64,000 bases of DNA from Bradyrhizobium sp. Arg816 (lineage in GTDB: Bacteria > Pseudomonadota > Alphaproteobacteria > Rhizobiales > Xanthobacteraceae). The notes beneath the pieces were generated by a model. The model made no database searches. It was not told the DNA's origin and saw only the letters and a list, made by a program, of their open reading frames with translations. The position numbers and the translations under genes are program-made. The stretch is from contig NZ_JAPRAQ010000028.1 in assembly GCF_029989365.1 (NCBI RefSeq), positions 44,845 through 108,844 of the forward strand, read 5' to 3'. The first letter of the stretch is position 1; every line of letters starts with the position of its first letter. Shown piece after piece: positions 52,513 through 59,631 of this stretch.

Positions 52513-53383
52513 CGACGCCTTGTCGAGTATTGTAGAGGGGGAGCTTACCGGTATCGCAACATTCGTCGCGGAGACCTACTCCGTGGGCAAGCTCCGCCCC
52601 ACCTCTATCGCGCGCTCGAGCGTAGAATCGTACAAATAAGCAAAGACGAGAACAGCGGGTGGGAATCAGTAAAGCTCACACTCGCGTCTAGGCATGAATC
52701 AAGAAGGAGCCGCAGGTCAAGGTCGTCGTCCAGGAGCTTAGCGACACTGCCGCAAAAAGCATAGATCAGGTGCTGAATGCGCTTCCAAAAGGATTTCCGG
52801 AGAATGATTGCTGATGGCGCGAAGCGAGCGCCGCTGGCCGTACTCAAGAGTAGTGAATGATGCTCGGCCCGGCGGCGCCCCTCGTACGGGCAGCGTTCCT
52901 GACCGAGCCGGCGTTGCGGCCACAATGTCGGGATCATCAGTTTAATAGGCTGATACGCCGGGGCCGGTTGCCCACTTCTTCGTGCGGGACACGCTGCACG
53001 AAGCCATCGACGCGCTGACAGCGGACAGGGATATCGTCGACTCGCGCTTGCATGGCAACCGCCTTGCACAACAAAGCTCGCTCGCACGCCGCGATCGGGC
53101 AGATTCCAGGGAATTTCCGTTTAAAAAATTGCGGTTTCTCCGGCCGCGCGGGCGGGCGAGACCGGCTCAGATAGACCATTTTCGAGGACCGCCCGCCGAC
53201 GGCTCGCCCCTCGAGCGCAACGGCTTCAGCGATTTGCCCCCTTCCGGCGCGGCTTTCTGCGGCCGGACTCTCGAATCGCAAGGCAAGGCGTGCGAGCGTG
53301 ATGCGACCAGCGCCTCATGCAGGAGGCTGCGCGCGCATTGGTTCGTAATTTCTGATTGCCGGTCGTCAGATCGATCGCGTGTC
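52513..53383. other. 871-base region with no intact gene
   Basis: Apart from the HipA-like tail fragment (52698-52814) I see no gene I can support. Candidate frames on either strand are Arg/Ser-rich with no motifs and look like shadows. Base composition is mixed, as expected of a recombined region just inside an island. Confidence 0.4.
52698..52814 (+). pseudogene. HipA-like C-terminal fragment
   Basis: 38 codons between stop codons: KKEPQVKVVVQELSDTAAKS, then IDQVLNALPKGFPEND and a TGA stop. The helical pattern with LP.GFP close to the end resembles the C-terminal tail of HipA-family toxins. No upstream part in frame survives. It is a weak match made by eye. Confidence 0.35.
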
Positions 53384-54037
53384 TCATAAGCCAAGCAGGT
53401 GTTTCGCCGCCGAGAGGTTTGGAGCGTATTCCATTCTCAACGCAGCGAACTCGGCGGCGAGATCCGTTCTTAGGGCGCGTCCAACTTCACTGGCGTAGTC
53501 TTTCGTGTTTGAGGATGCAAAGACGACAACTGACGCCAGGCCCGCCTTGCGCAGCTCTGCCACGGCCGCGAGAGAAGTTCTCAATTACAACGCAGTTTCA
53601 GCCCTTGCTTGCGGGCGTCCGGGCCTCGTTCAGCCGTTTGAAGGCGCGGGACGTAGTCTCGTCGGCTTGAGGTACCGGGGTGGTCGCGCGCTCCGCAATC
53701 ACCTTCGATCGAGACACATGATTATCGTAATGGCTGATATCGGCCACGCCGTGCCCGCCAAGTGCGACATTAATCGCATCGAGGCGTCTCAACCGCTCAC
53801 GCAATTTCGAAAGCTCTTAACGTGCTCCATGAATTCCACCTGCACCTGTTCGGCAAGCAAACCCACGATCTGCGACGTCGATTGCAATGCGGACAGAATC
53901 AAAAGCGCAGCGAGCCGATCCGCTGGATTGGCGTTGTCCCGCGTCGGATCGCGCATGATGTCGAGGATAATGCAGGTGTCGAGGCACAGCACCGCCGGGC
54001 CCCGCGTCACGATGTCGGAGACTGGAAAAGCCATCAC
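53384..54037 (-). pseudogene. frameshifted PIN-domain-like gene
   Basis: Three minus-strand pieces in different frames follow one another. First (from 54034): AVLCLDTCIILDIMRDPTRD, then LLAEQVQVEFMEHVKSFR. Second: LRERLRRLDAINVALGGHGV and on to EARTPASKG, stop. Third (to 53384): LAAVAELRKAGLASVVVFAS, NTKDYASEVG and YAPNLSAAKHLLGL. Together they read as one PIN-like nuclease of about 215 residues, broken by two one-base shifts and an in-frame stop. The first ATG overlaps the stop of an upstream small frame (TGATG), a toxin-antitoxin-like layout. Confidence 0.7.
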
Positions 54038-54242
54038 GCGCGCTGGGAATCGTAGGCTTTCAACAAATCAAGCCCGAACTCATATTCAATGACGAGCTTG
54101 AGGGCATGGTCTCCGCGTCTATCCCACGCTCCCATGGCGTTGCTGCCGCGGCAATAAGCGCCTCCCGCAGCTCTGCACGCTTGGTTTCGGGACCAAGGAT
54201 GGAGAGATCCTGGAAGACTTCGATCGCGTGTTTGTCGCTCAT
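54033..54242 (-). pseudogene. small gene coupled to the PIN-like gene, frameshifted
   Basis: Starts with ATG 54242 (MSDKHAIEVFQDLSILGPET, KRAELREALI) and, after a one-base frame change near 54170, ends in another frame as AMGAWDRRGDHALKLVIEYE, FGLDLLKAYDSQRA and a stop that overlaps the PIN gene start (TGATG). About 70 residues if repaired. I do not recognise the family; position suggests a partner (antitoxin-like) of the PIN gene. Repairing it is my inference. Confidence 0.45.
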
Positions 54243-54262
54243 GTGTTTGGTCTCCGATCGAA

Positions 54263-55543
54263 CTAGCTGACCAGGCTTGTTATGGCCTGCGGCGCGCCAA
54301 TGAAGGCGTAAGGATTGAGGAACTGGCGGCGCCAAAACAAATTTCGGTCCACTTGTCCAAGCGCTGCTTCGTCACAAACAGCTGACCAGCACTCCTTGAT
54401 GGCCTTGATTTGATGCACGACAATCGCGACGGCTTCCGCCTCGTTGAGAAGAAACGACGGCGCGCCTTTTAGGCAGAGCCTAATCTGACTGTGTCGATCC
54501 TGGCCCAATATAAGCATCGCTTGCGTAGCCTCGCCGCCCGTGCGGCTTTGCGGGCAAATATCATAGGCAGGTGTGAGCGTCAGATTCGTGCCGTCCCAGA
54601 AGGCTGCGTGATTTCGGGCATGGTCATCCGTGTTGCCGCAGAGCACGTTGAAGACAATGCGCGAAAACAACTCCCGTAGCGTCTCCTTGGGTTCCGTAAA
54701 ACGGTGGCGGATGGTCGTGGCGAGCTGTTCGTAGCTGGCGTACCGGGCCATCATTTCGTCCAGCTCAAGCAATGTTAGGGCGGATACCATGGCCTTGCGG
54801 TGCCATCCGCCGTTAGCCTTCGCACGATCGAAGCGCTCTATAAGGAGGATGTCCTTGCCCGCCACACGTTGAAGGCTCACAGGCGCGACGCGAAGCCCGG
54901 CCGCCGCGGCCAAGCGCATTGCGATGAATTCTGCCTTCACCACGCTATAGAGGTCGGTTTGCGAAGAAAACTTCGCGATGAATTTCTTATCATCGGAAGT
55001 AATCGTCGCTTTCGGGCGCGCCCCGCCAATGGAGCTACCGTGGAAAAGCGCCCGGTCGAGCTCGGGCGTCAGCGGCGCTCCTTGTTCGACGAGCGCCGCC
55101 GCATTCAAAAGCTCATCGAGAGAGGCGCCCTCGCCTTCACGTGCGACATAGGCGGAAGGCGAGGCTTGAAAATCGAGCGCGCCGATGCGATCCGACCCTG
55201 ACTCGAGGAGGAAGGTCAGCTCATCAAGACTGCCCGCGTCAATCTCTTTCCCACGGGCGCCGAACTTCCGGTTGAGAATCACACGCCGGCCCCAGGCATC
55301 GGGAGCGGCGTCGCGAATACAGTTCGGCATGTTCAGACCCGCAAGAAGCGGAAGGATTCCGCTCCGGAGCGGCAATTCGGGCTGGTAAAGCGCAATGGCG
55401 TCCTTGCGCTCGATATAGCTCCGTCCATAGTTGAAAAGGAGCTGTTCGCCACGCACCGACAGAAGGCCTGCAACAACCGGTTTCGTCTGGCCCGGTAGCC
55501 AAGCCCAGACATAAGCCTCGGTGAATTTGGGATCAGAAGTCAT
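54263..55543 (-). CDS. hipA: HipA-type serine/threonine kinase toxin
   Basis: A 426-residue HipA-family protein. The N-terminal HipA-1 domain begins AYVWAWLPGQTKPVVAG. The kinase shows the Ser/Gly loop HGSSIGGARPKATI, FIAKFSSQTDLYSVVKAEF, ILLIERFDR, the catalytic VLCGNTDDHARNHAAFW (Asp as base, with Arg where Lys is common) and LTPAYDICP. HipA phosphorylates a translation target such as glutamyl-tRNA synthetase and arrests growth. Its start lies inside the end of hipB by 11 bases. ATG 55543 chosen. Confidence 0.93.
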   Translation of the reverse strand: MTSDPKFTEAYVWAWLPGQTKPVVAGLLSVRGEQLLFNYGRSYIERKDAIALYQPELPLRSGILPLLAGLNMPNCIRDAAPDAWGRRVILNRKFGARGKEIDAGSLDELTFLLESGSDRIGALDFQASPSAYVAREGEGASLDELLNAAALVEQGAPLTPELDRALFHGSSIGGARPKATITSDDKKFIAKFSSQTDLYSVVKAEFIAMRLAAAAGLRVAPVSLQRVAGKDILLIERFDRAKANGGWHRKAMVSALTLLELDEMMARYASYEQLATTIRHRFTEPKETLRELFSRIVFNVLCGNTDDHARNHAAFWDGTNLTLTPAYDICPQSRTGGEATQAMLILGQDRHSQIRLCLKGAPSFLLNEAEAVAIVVHQIKAIKECWSAVCDEAALGQVDRNLFWRRQFLNPYAFIGAPQAITSLVS

Positions 55544-55871
55544 CCTTGACCTCTTCACCCCGCCGGGCACGAATGGATTTAGGCAGAAGCGTCATGACTT
55601 CGCGATTGCTTTCGATCGCCTGAGACATTGTCGCCTGCTCGACGTCGAACAGCCTGACGCCGACAATTGCAGCGACCTCAAAGACAGCGCCAATGGTGGA
55701 TCGCGGGTCGCCTGCCTCTACGCGCCGCAGCAGCCCGCGCGAGATTCCTGCCCGCTCCGCGACATTGAGCGTGCTCATCTTCCGTTCTATGCGGGCCTTG
55801 CGCAGGAGCTGTCCAAGCAGCACCGCAGCATCGGCTGCATAGGCAGAAATGGGATGGTGGATCTTAGCCAT
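55533..55871 (-). CDS. hipB: HipB-type antitoxin, helix-turn-helix
   Basis: A 112-residue Xre-type protein: LLGQLLRKARIERKMSTLNV, AERAGISRGLLRRVEAGDPR, STIGAVFEVAAIVGVRLFDV. It pairs with HipA directly downstream, forming the hipBA unit. It represses its own promoter; a perfect 16-base palindrome (55973-55988) and a related imperfect one (55901-55918) lie upstream. The start ATG is at 55871-55869. Confidence 0.92.
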   Translation of the reverse strand: MAKIHHPISAYAADAAVLLGQLLRKARIERKMSTLNVAERAGISRGLLRRVEAGDPRSTIGAVFEVAAIVGVRLFDVEQATMSQAIESNREVMTLLPKSIRARRGEEVKDDF

Positions 55872-55900
55872 GGTTCATAAATCGATCGTCACGTTCTTCA

Positions 55901-55988
55901 TGGATCATATATAGACCAAGGCCGCAAAATCTTCAACTGGCTGGTGCATAAAAAGACCAGATCAGCCCTTATGGTCCATTAATGGACC
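55901..55988. promoter_or_regulatory. hipBA operator sites
   Basis: A perfect palindrome GGTCCATTAATGGACC at 55973-55988, and an imperfect relative TGGATCATATATAGACCA at 55901-55918 with the same TGG...CCA outer arms. A further TGGTTCAT half-site overlaps the hipB start at 55871. Spacing between the first two is about 71 bases centre to centre. These fit cooperative HipB binding. Confidence 0.75.
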
Positions 55989-56113
55989 GTCCAGGTTCCA
56001 GAAAATCAAGGAGCTGGCGAGGACGCCATCAATCCCAGATGGCGCCTCAAAGGCGCCGGATTACGGAATCGACCCGGGAACATAGCATGAACACAAACGA
56101 TTGAAAAACGTTC

Positions 56114-57118
56114 ATGGCAGCCATATCCGGCGATTTTGAAATTGAGCCTGAATTCGAACGGGACCGAGCCGCATGTGGCTTGTCGAACTCGCCTTCTGGC
56201 GCCCTTCGACGCTCGCCGACCAAGGCTGCCGTTCTCAGACACGGTGCGAAGGGTTTCGACCTCAATCAGAATTGGGCTCTTGTCGAACAGAATTGGCTCT
56301 GTCCCGGTTGCCGGCGTAGCAAAGTCGATATCTTCCGCCTTTCCAGTCGCGGTATTCTGCTCGCCAATTTGGAAGAGCATCACGATCACCTGCGGGACAG
56401 CGGCCACGGGAGCACGTACCGAGGATGCGCAACCCAAATGCCCTCCATCAATTCGAAGCTCTCAACTCCCTTCGGCAAGACCTCGGATATGAGTAGCGCC
56501 AGCTCCGCCCTCGCGGATCGCCGATCTCCGCGCAGCTTTGGCAGCCAGGAATCACTCCAATTCTTGGTTCGTTTTCCCACCACAGACGGAGACATGATCT
56601 ACGTCATTCAGCGACCGGCGGCTCTCTTCGACAGTTACAAGGCTGTTCCCCAACGTTTTCTGCGCGAAGCAGCAACTCGAATAGCAAACTTCGTCACGCT
56701 TCCGCCCCAGGCCACGCTCTATGAGGGCTTCCGAAGGGCGTTATCGTTCATTCGCGGCATGCCAGACACCGAAGCGCGTCTCATTGGCGATGCCTGGTCT
56801 CACAAGGACTCGGTCACCGCCCAGGGAATTACAGGTGCCTTTCTTGAGGCCGATTTGCTGGCAGAGCTCATTATTGCACGTCCGCACGTGGACGCCCGCT
56901 TCGAGCAGGAGCTCAAGCTCCAGTGGGCTCAGCACACGGCATTATATGCGGGTGAAGTCGAGCGAGCACATAGGCTTGCTGGATTTCTGCCTGCAACCCC
57001 ACCGCAGATCGAAGAGTTGCAGACGATCGCGAGAAATCCCGAACTGAGTTCGAAATTTCTCGGGCTCGACGCCAAGACCTATTCCGAGAAGGACTTTCTC
57101 AAAGACCTGACAGCTTGA
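56114..57118 (+). CDS. chimeric ORF: HNH-like N-terminus joined to flavin-monooxygenase C-terminal fragment
   Basis: A 334-residue open frame with two unrelated halves. Residues about 45-95 (NWALVEQNWLCPGCRRSK, RLSSRGILLANLEEHHDHLR) resemble the HNH-type nuclease pattern with CxxC and HH. From about 140, VRFPTTDGDMIYVIQRPAAL, LYEGFRRALSFIRGMPDTEA and RLIGDAWSHKDSVTAQGITG resemble the C-terminal half of a flavin monooxygenase (the GDA motif), lacking the N-terminal FAD-binding half. It is most likely the result of deletion joining two genes. Whether a protein is made is unknown. Confidence 0.55.
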   Translation: MAAISGDFEIEPEFERDRAACGLSNSPSGALRRSPTKAAVLRHGAKGFDLNQNWALVEQNWLCPGCRRSKVDIFRLSSRGILLANLEEHHDHLRDSGHGSTYRGCATQMPSINSKLSTPFGKTSDMSSASSALADRRSPRSFGSQESLQFLVRFPTTDGDMIYVIQRPAALFDSYKAVPQRFLREAATRIANFVTLPPQATLYEGFRRALSFIRGMPDTEARLIGDAWSHKDSVTAQGITGAFLEADLLAELIIARPHVDARFEQELKLQWAQHTALYAGEVERAHRLAGFLPATPPQIEELQTIARNPELSSKFLGLDAKTYSEKDFLKDLTA

Positions 57119-57125
57119 TGCCAAC

Positions 57126-57153
57126 CGTGCTGCGACGAAGATGTCGCAGCACG
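57126..57153. terminator. 11-base-stem hairpin between convergent genes
   Basis: CGTGCTGCGAC at 57126-57136 pairs perfectly with GTCGCAGCACG at 57143-57153 with a 6-base GAAGAT loop. It lies between the end of the chimeric frame and the end of the heme-binding gene. No T run follows on either strand. Confidence 0.6.
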
Positions 57154-57208
57154 TCGTTGAGAAGAACCATCTTGCGGAAGCGCTCTTCCAACCCTTCAAT
57201 GATTGGCG

Positions 57209-58567
57209 CTAGCGAGCAATGCGCGGGTGCTCTCCGGGATGGTCGTCGACCCGAAGGTTCATGATAGAGGCCGATGGCGAACACGGATTGACATCGCCAA
57301 ACTGCACCACGTTCTGGACTGCGACCGATAATTGGAGTGAAAAGTCGAGAGGCTTCGGCGGAGGTGCGCTGGTGATGGGATTGCAGCTTGCATCCACGCC
57401 TCCAAACGGCTGATTACCCTTCAGGTCTCTGAACCAGAGCATCTTCTGAGCGTCCGTTGTACAGGCGTTCGAAAATGTAATAGGCGCCGACGGCGATTGG
57501 GCGGTGCTGTGACAGCTCAAGCACCCCGAAATCGGATTGTCGACCGGCCCGTTCGCGCGCCCCGCCCATCCCAAATGGGAGGCTGAGTAAGCAGGCGCCT
57601 GGTCCGAGATCGTGGTTTCGGTCAGCTTCTTGCCTGCTTGCTGATCAGCGGGTGTGAAGCCGAAGTCATTTCCCCACGAAAGGCCTACGGGCCGGAGCCT
57701 CCGCCACGGCGACGTATCAGTTGCATTGCTGTCAAAAGCAAAAGTCCCGAAGACCCACCCGGTTGGCGAGCGACTATCCACCGCGGCGACGTCCATCTGC
57801 ATGAGGCGCACGGTTTGGGGGCCGGCTGCTGTTCGGATCGTCCACTGCGGAGCACCCGACAAGACGTCGGAACCCTGGAAGTCATTCGCGGTAACGTCGC
57901 TGAACAAGATCTTGAAGGTCATTGCCCCTTGGGGGAATTGAGCCTTTGCCAGATCGGGCGAGGCGCCCCCCAAGACCTGTCCGATCGTGACGGCACCTGC
58001 TGCATTGTAGAAGCCGACCGCATAATTGTGAATGGTCACTCCTGGCTTGAGACCGAGCTCCGGTCCGGTCACAGATCGTTCTGACGTCAAGCCGCGCATC
58101 GGCTCTCGTGCACGCGGTCCAAAATTCATCAGCGGCATGTGAAACCAGGGCCGAACGTTATTGGCTTCCGGCTTGAAGTCGGCATCGATCATGCCATCAA
58201 ATGCATAGTCTCGCAGAGCATAGAGGTAAGCATTGGCGCCCGTCACTCCGTCCTTGAAGTCGATATTCGACCACGTTGCGTCGTTCGCCGGGACAGCCGT
58301 AGGATACGATTGGGACAGTTTGAACCACGGACCAGCACTGGGTACCATCGCTGATGGCGTGACGAAGTCTGGGAAGACCCCGGTGCATTGCGCAATGAAA
58401 GGGGCCGGCTCAGGAGCCGGAACGCCCTTCCCTGTCACCGACAGGCAAGTCGATCCGGGAGCACAACCGCTTGCGGCATGTCCATGTGTCGGAGCAAGGC
58501 ATGTGATCGTGGTCGCAAAAAGGACGTTGCGGAATATACGACTTCCTAAATGTTGAATAACGCGCAT
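57209..58567 (-). CDS. secreted protein with single CxxCH heme motif
   Basis: A 452-residue secreted protein. It has a signal peptide (about 1-31, ending GHAAS) and a large central region I do not recognise (about 60-340, with SQSYPTAVPANDATWSNIDF and RPWFHMPLMNFGPRAREPMR). One c-type heme-binding motif SGCLSCHST lies near residue 350. This is a type seen in secreted cytochrome-like proteins of proteobacteria; the function is unknown. It is divergent from the SUOX-fold gene at 58708, with the spacer 58568-58707 holding both starts. Confidence 0.75.
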   Translation of the reverse strand: MRVIQHLGSRIFRNVLFATTITCLAPTHGHAASGCAPGSTCLSVTGKGVPAPEPAPFIAQCTGVFPDFVTPSAMVPSAGPWFKLSQSYPTAVPANDATWSNIDFKDGVTGANAYLYALRDYAFDGMIDADFKPEANNVRPWFHMPLMNFGPRAREPMRGLTSERSVTGPELGLKPGVTIHNYAVGFYNAAGAVTIGQVLGGASPDLAKAQFPQGAMTFKILFSDVTANDFQGSDVLSGAPQWTIRTAAGPQTVRLMQMDVAAVDSRSPTGWVFGTFAFDSNATDTSPWRRLRPVGLSWGNDFGFTPADQQAGKKLTETTISDQAPAYSASHLGWAGRANGPVDNPISGCLSCHSTAQSPSAPITFSNACTTDAQKMLWFRDLKGNQPFGGVDASCNPITSAPPPKPLDFSLQLSVAVQNVVQFGDVNPCSPSASIMNLRVDDHPGEHPRIAR

Positions 58568-58707
58568 GAGCCTCTATCCTCTGACGCACCATTTTATTCC
58601 GTTACAATTACAGCGGGAATCTGCCTTTGCAAGCCCGAATTGATTCGCCGGTAAGCTTCGGGCAGAGCTTGGGCGTAGGCCTGACCTTTAAAGGGAGGAT
58701 CACGATC

Positions 58708-59199
58708 GTGTTCTGTACGAAACGTACGGCGCTTCTCCTTTTCCTCTTTGCGGCAAGCGCGCAGGCGCAGACTGCAACGTCATCTGCTTATTTGACGGTA
58801 GATGGACAAGTGACGACGCCACTGTTCTTCTCTGAACCCGATTTTCAGGCACTTCCTCACACATCGATCACCGTCACGGATTCGGCCGGGGAAAATACGA
58901 CCTATTCAGGAGTTGATCTGGCTGCCCTTTTGAACAAAGCAGGGGTGCCGCTCAAGCAAGATCTGAAAGGTGCCGACGTCGCAAAATATCTCCACGTTCA
59001 AGGCGCTGACGGTTTCGTCGCAATTATTTCTCTTCCTGAATTTGATAACGGCACGTTCCTGGTGGCTGATGCGCAAGATGGCTCCCCATTGCCGAGCGGA
59101 ACCGGTCCTCTCCAGGTCATTTCACCTCAAGAAGGTCGTCGTAGCCGCTGGGTCAAACAACTCAACTTGCTGCGGATCATCAAATCTTCACCGCAATAG
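58708..59199 (+). CDS. secreted SUOX-fold (molybdopterin-domain-like) protein without metal Cys
   Basis: About 163 residues starting at GTG 58708, with AGGGAGG about 11 bases ahead. The signal peptide is LLLFLFAASAQAQ. The mature part resembles the oxidoreductase molybdopterin-binding fold: LTVDGQVTTPLFFSEPDFQA, TTYSGVDLAALLNKAGV, GADGFVAIISLPEFDN and LQVISPQEGRRSRWVKQLNL. The mature protein contains no cysteine, so the usual metal ligand is missing. It may bind something else or be a structural partner of the neighbouring heme protein. Confidence 0.7.
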   Translation: MFCTKRTALLLFLFAASAQAQTATSSAYLTVDGQVTTPLFFSEPDFQALPHTSITVTDSAGENTTYSGVDLAALLNKAGVPLKQDLKGADVAKYLHVQGADGFVAIISLPEFDNGTFLVADAQDGSPLPSGTGPLQVISPQEGRRSRWVKQLNLLRIIKSSPQ

Positions 59200-59631
59200 C
59201 CGCACCAGCGCGAGGGCTAGTCACTGGCGTCCAATCCGAGCGGCCTTACAAATTACTCTCTACGCATGAGCCAGACGAACACGGTCGAATAAAGCGGGTC
59301 GTCCCGAAACAAACCTTGCTCAGGGACAGTACGTCTAGCCGGTGTTCGTCGGCGGCGCGCCTGATCGATGCCTCGTTGATATATGAGTTATCATGCCCTT
59401 CCGCGTCGATAAAACGCGCGCTCCTGACACCCGGTCGGCACCGATCATGTAGCCGTCCTCAGCGAGTTGATCCGCCGGCCACGATCCCGTCAATGCCAAG
59501 CGCGTCTACCGGCTGATGAAGAAGGATGCTGGCCCGACCAACAGGGCTGCAGCGTCATTGCGTACGCGACCAATTTTGTTGCCATCCAGGAGCGCCATGA
59601 GTTCGCTCGCTTCTGGGAAAGGCCTTTGAAT
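59200..59631. other. 432-base gap with transposase scrap
   Basis: No intact gene. It contains the short IS3-type transposase trace at 59477-59535 and otherwise AT-richer sequence. No promoter or terminator could be read with confidence. Confidence 0.4.
59477..59535 (+). pseudogene. IS3-family transposase fragment
   Basis: Twenty codons read GHDPVNAKRVYRLMKKDAG, the well-known helix of IS3-type OrfB transposases (VN.KRVYRLM). The rest of the transposase and the terminal repeats are absent. It marks past insertion-sequence activity next to the synthetase gene. Confidence 0.6.

Noticed and set aside
52982..53389. 135-codon plus-strand frame and the overlapping 114-codon minus-strand frame
   Set aside because: Both are Arg/Ser-rich without motifs or a clear ribosome-binding site; I cannot support either.
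56006..56437. 143-codon minus-strand frame opposite the chimeric ORF
   Set aside because: The plus strand contains the recognisable CPGC...HHDH pattern; the minus frame has none.
51048..59631. Search for a second attachment site copying the tRNA 3' end
   Set aside because: I found only short matches such as CCCACCA without surrounding identity, so no attachment site is reported inside the window.
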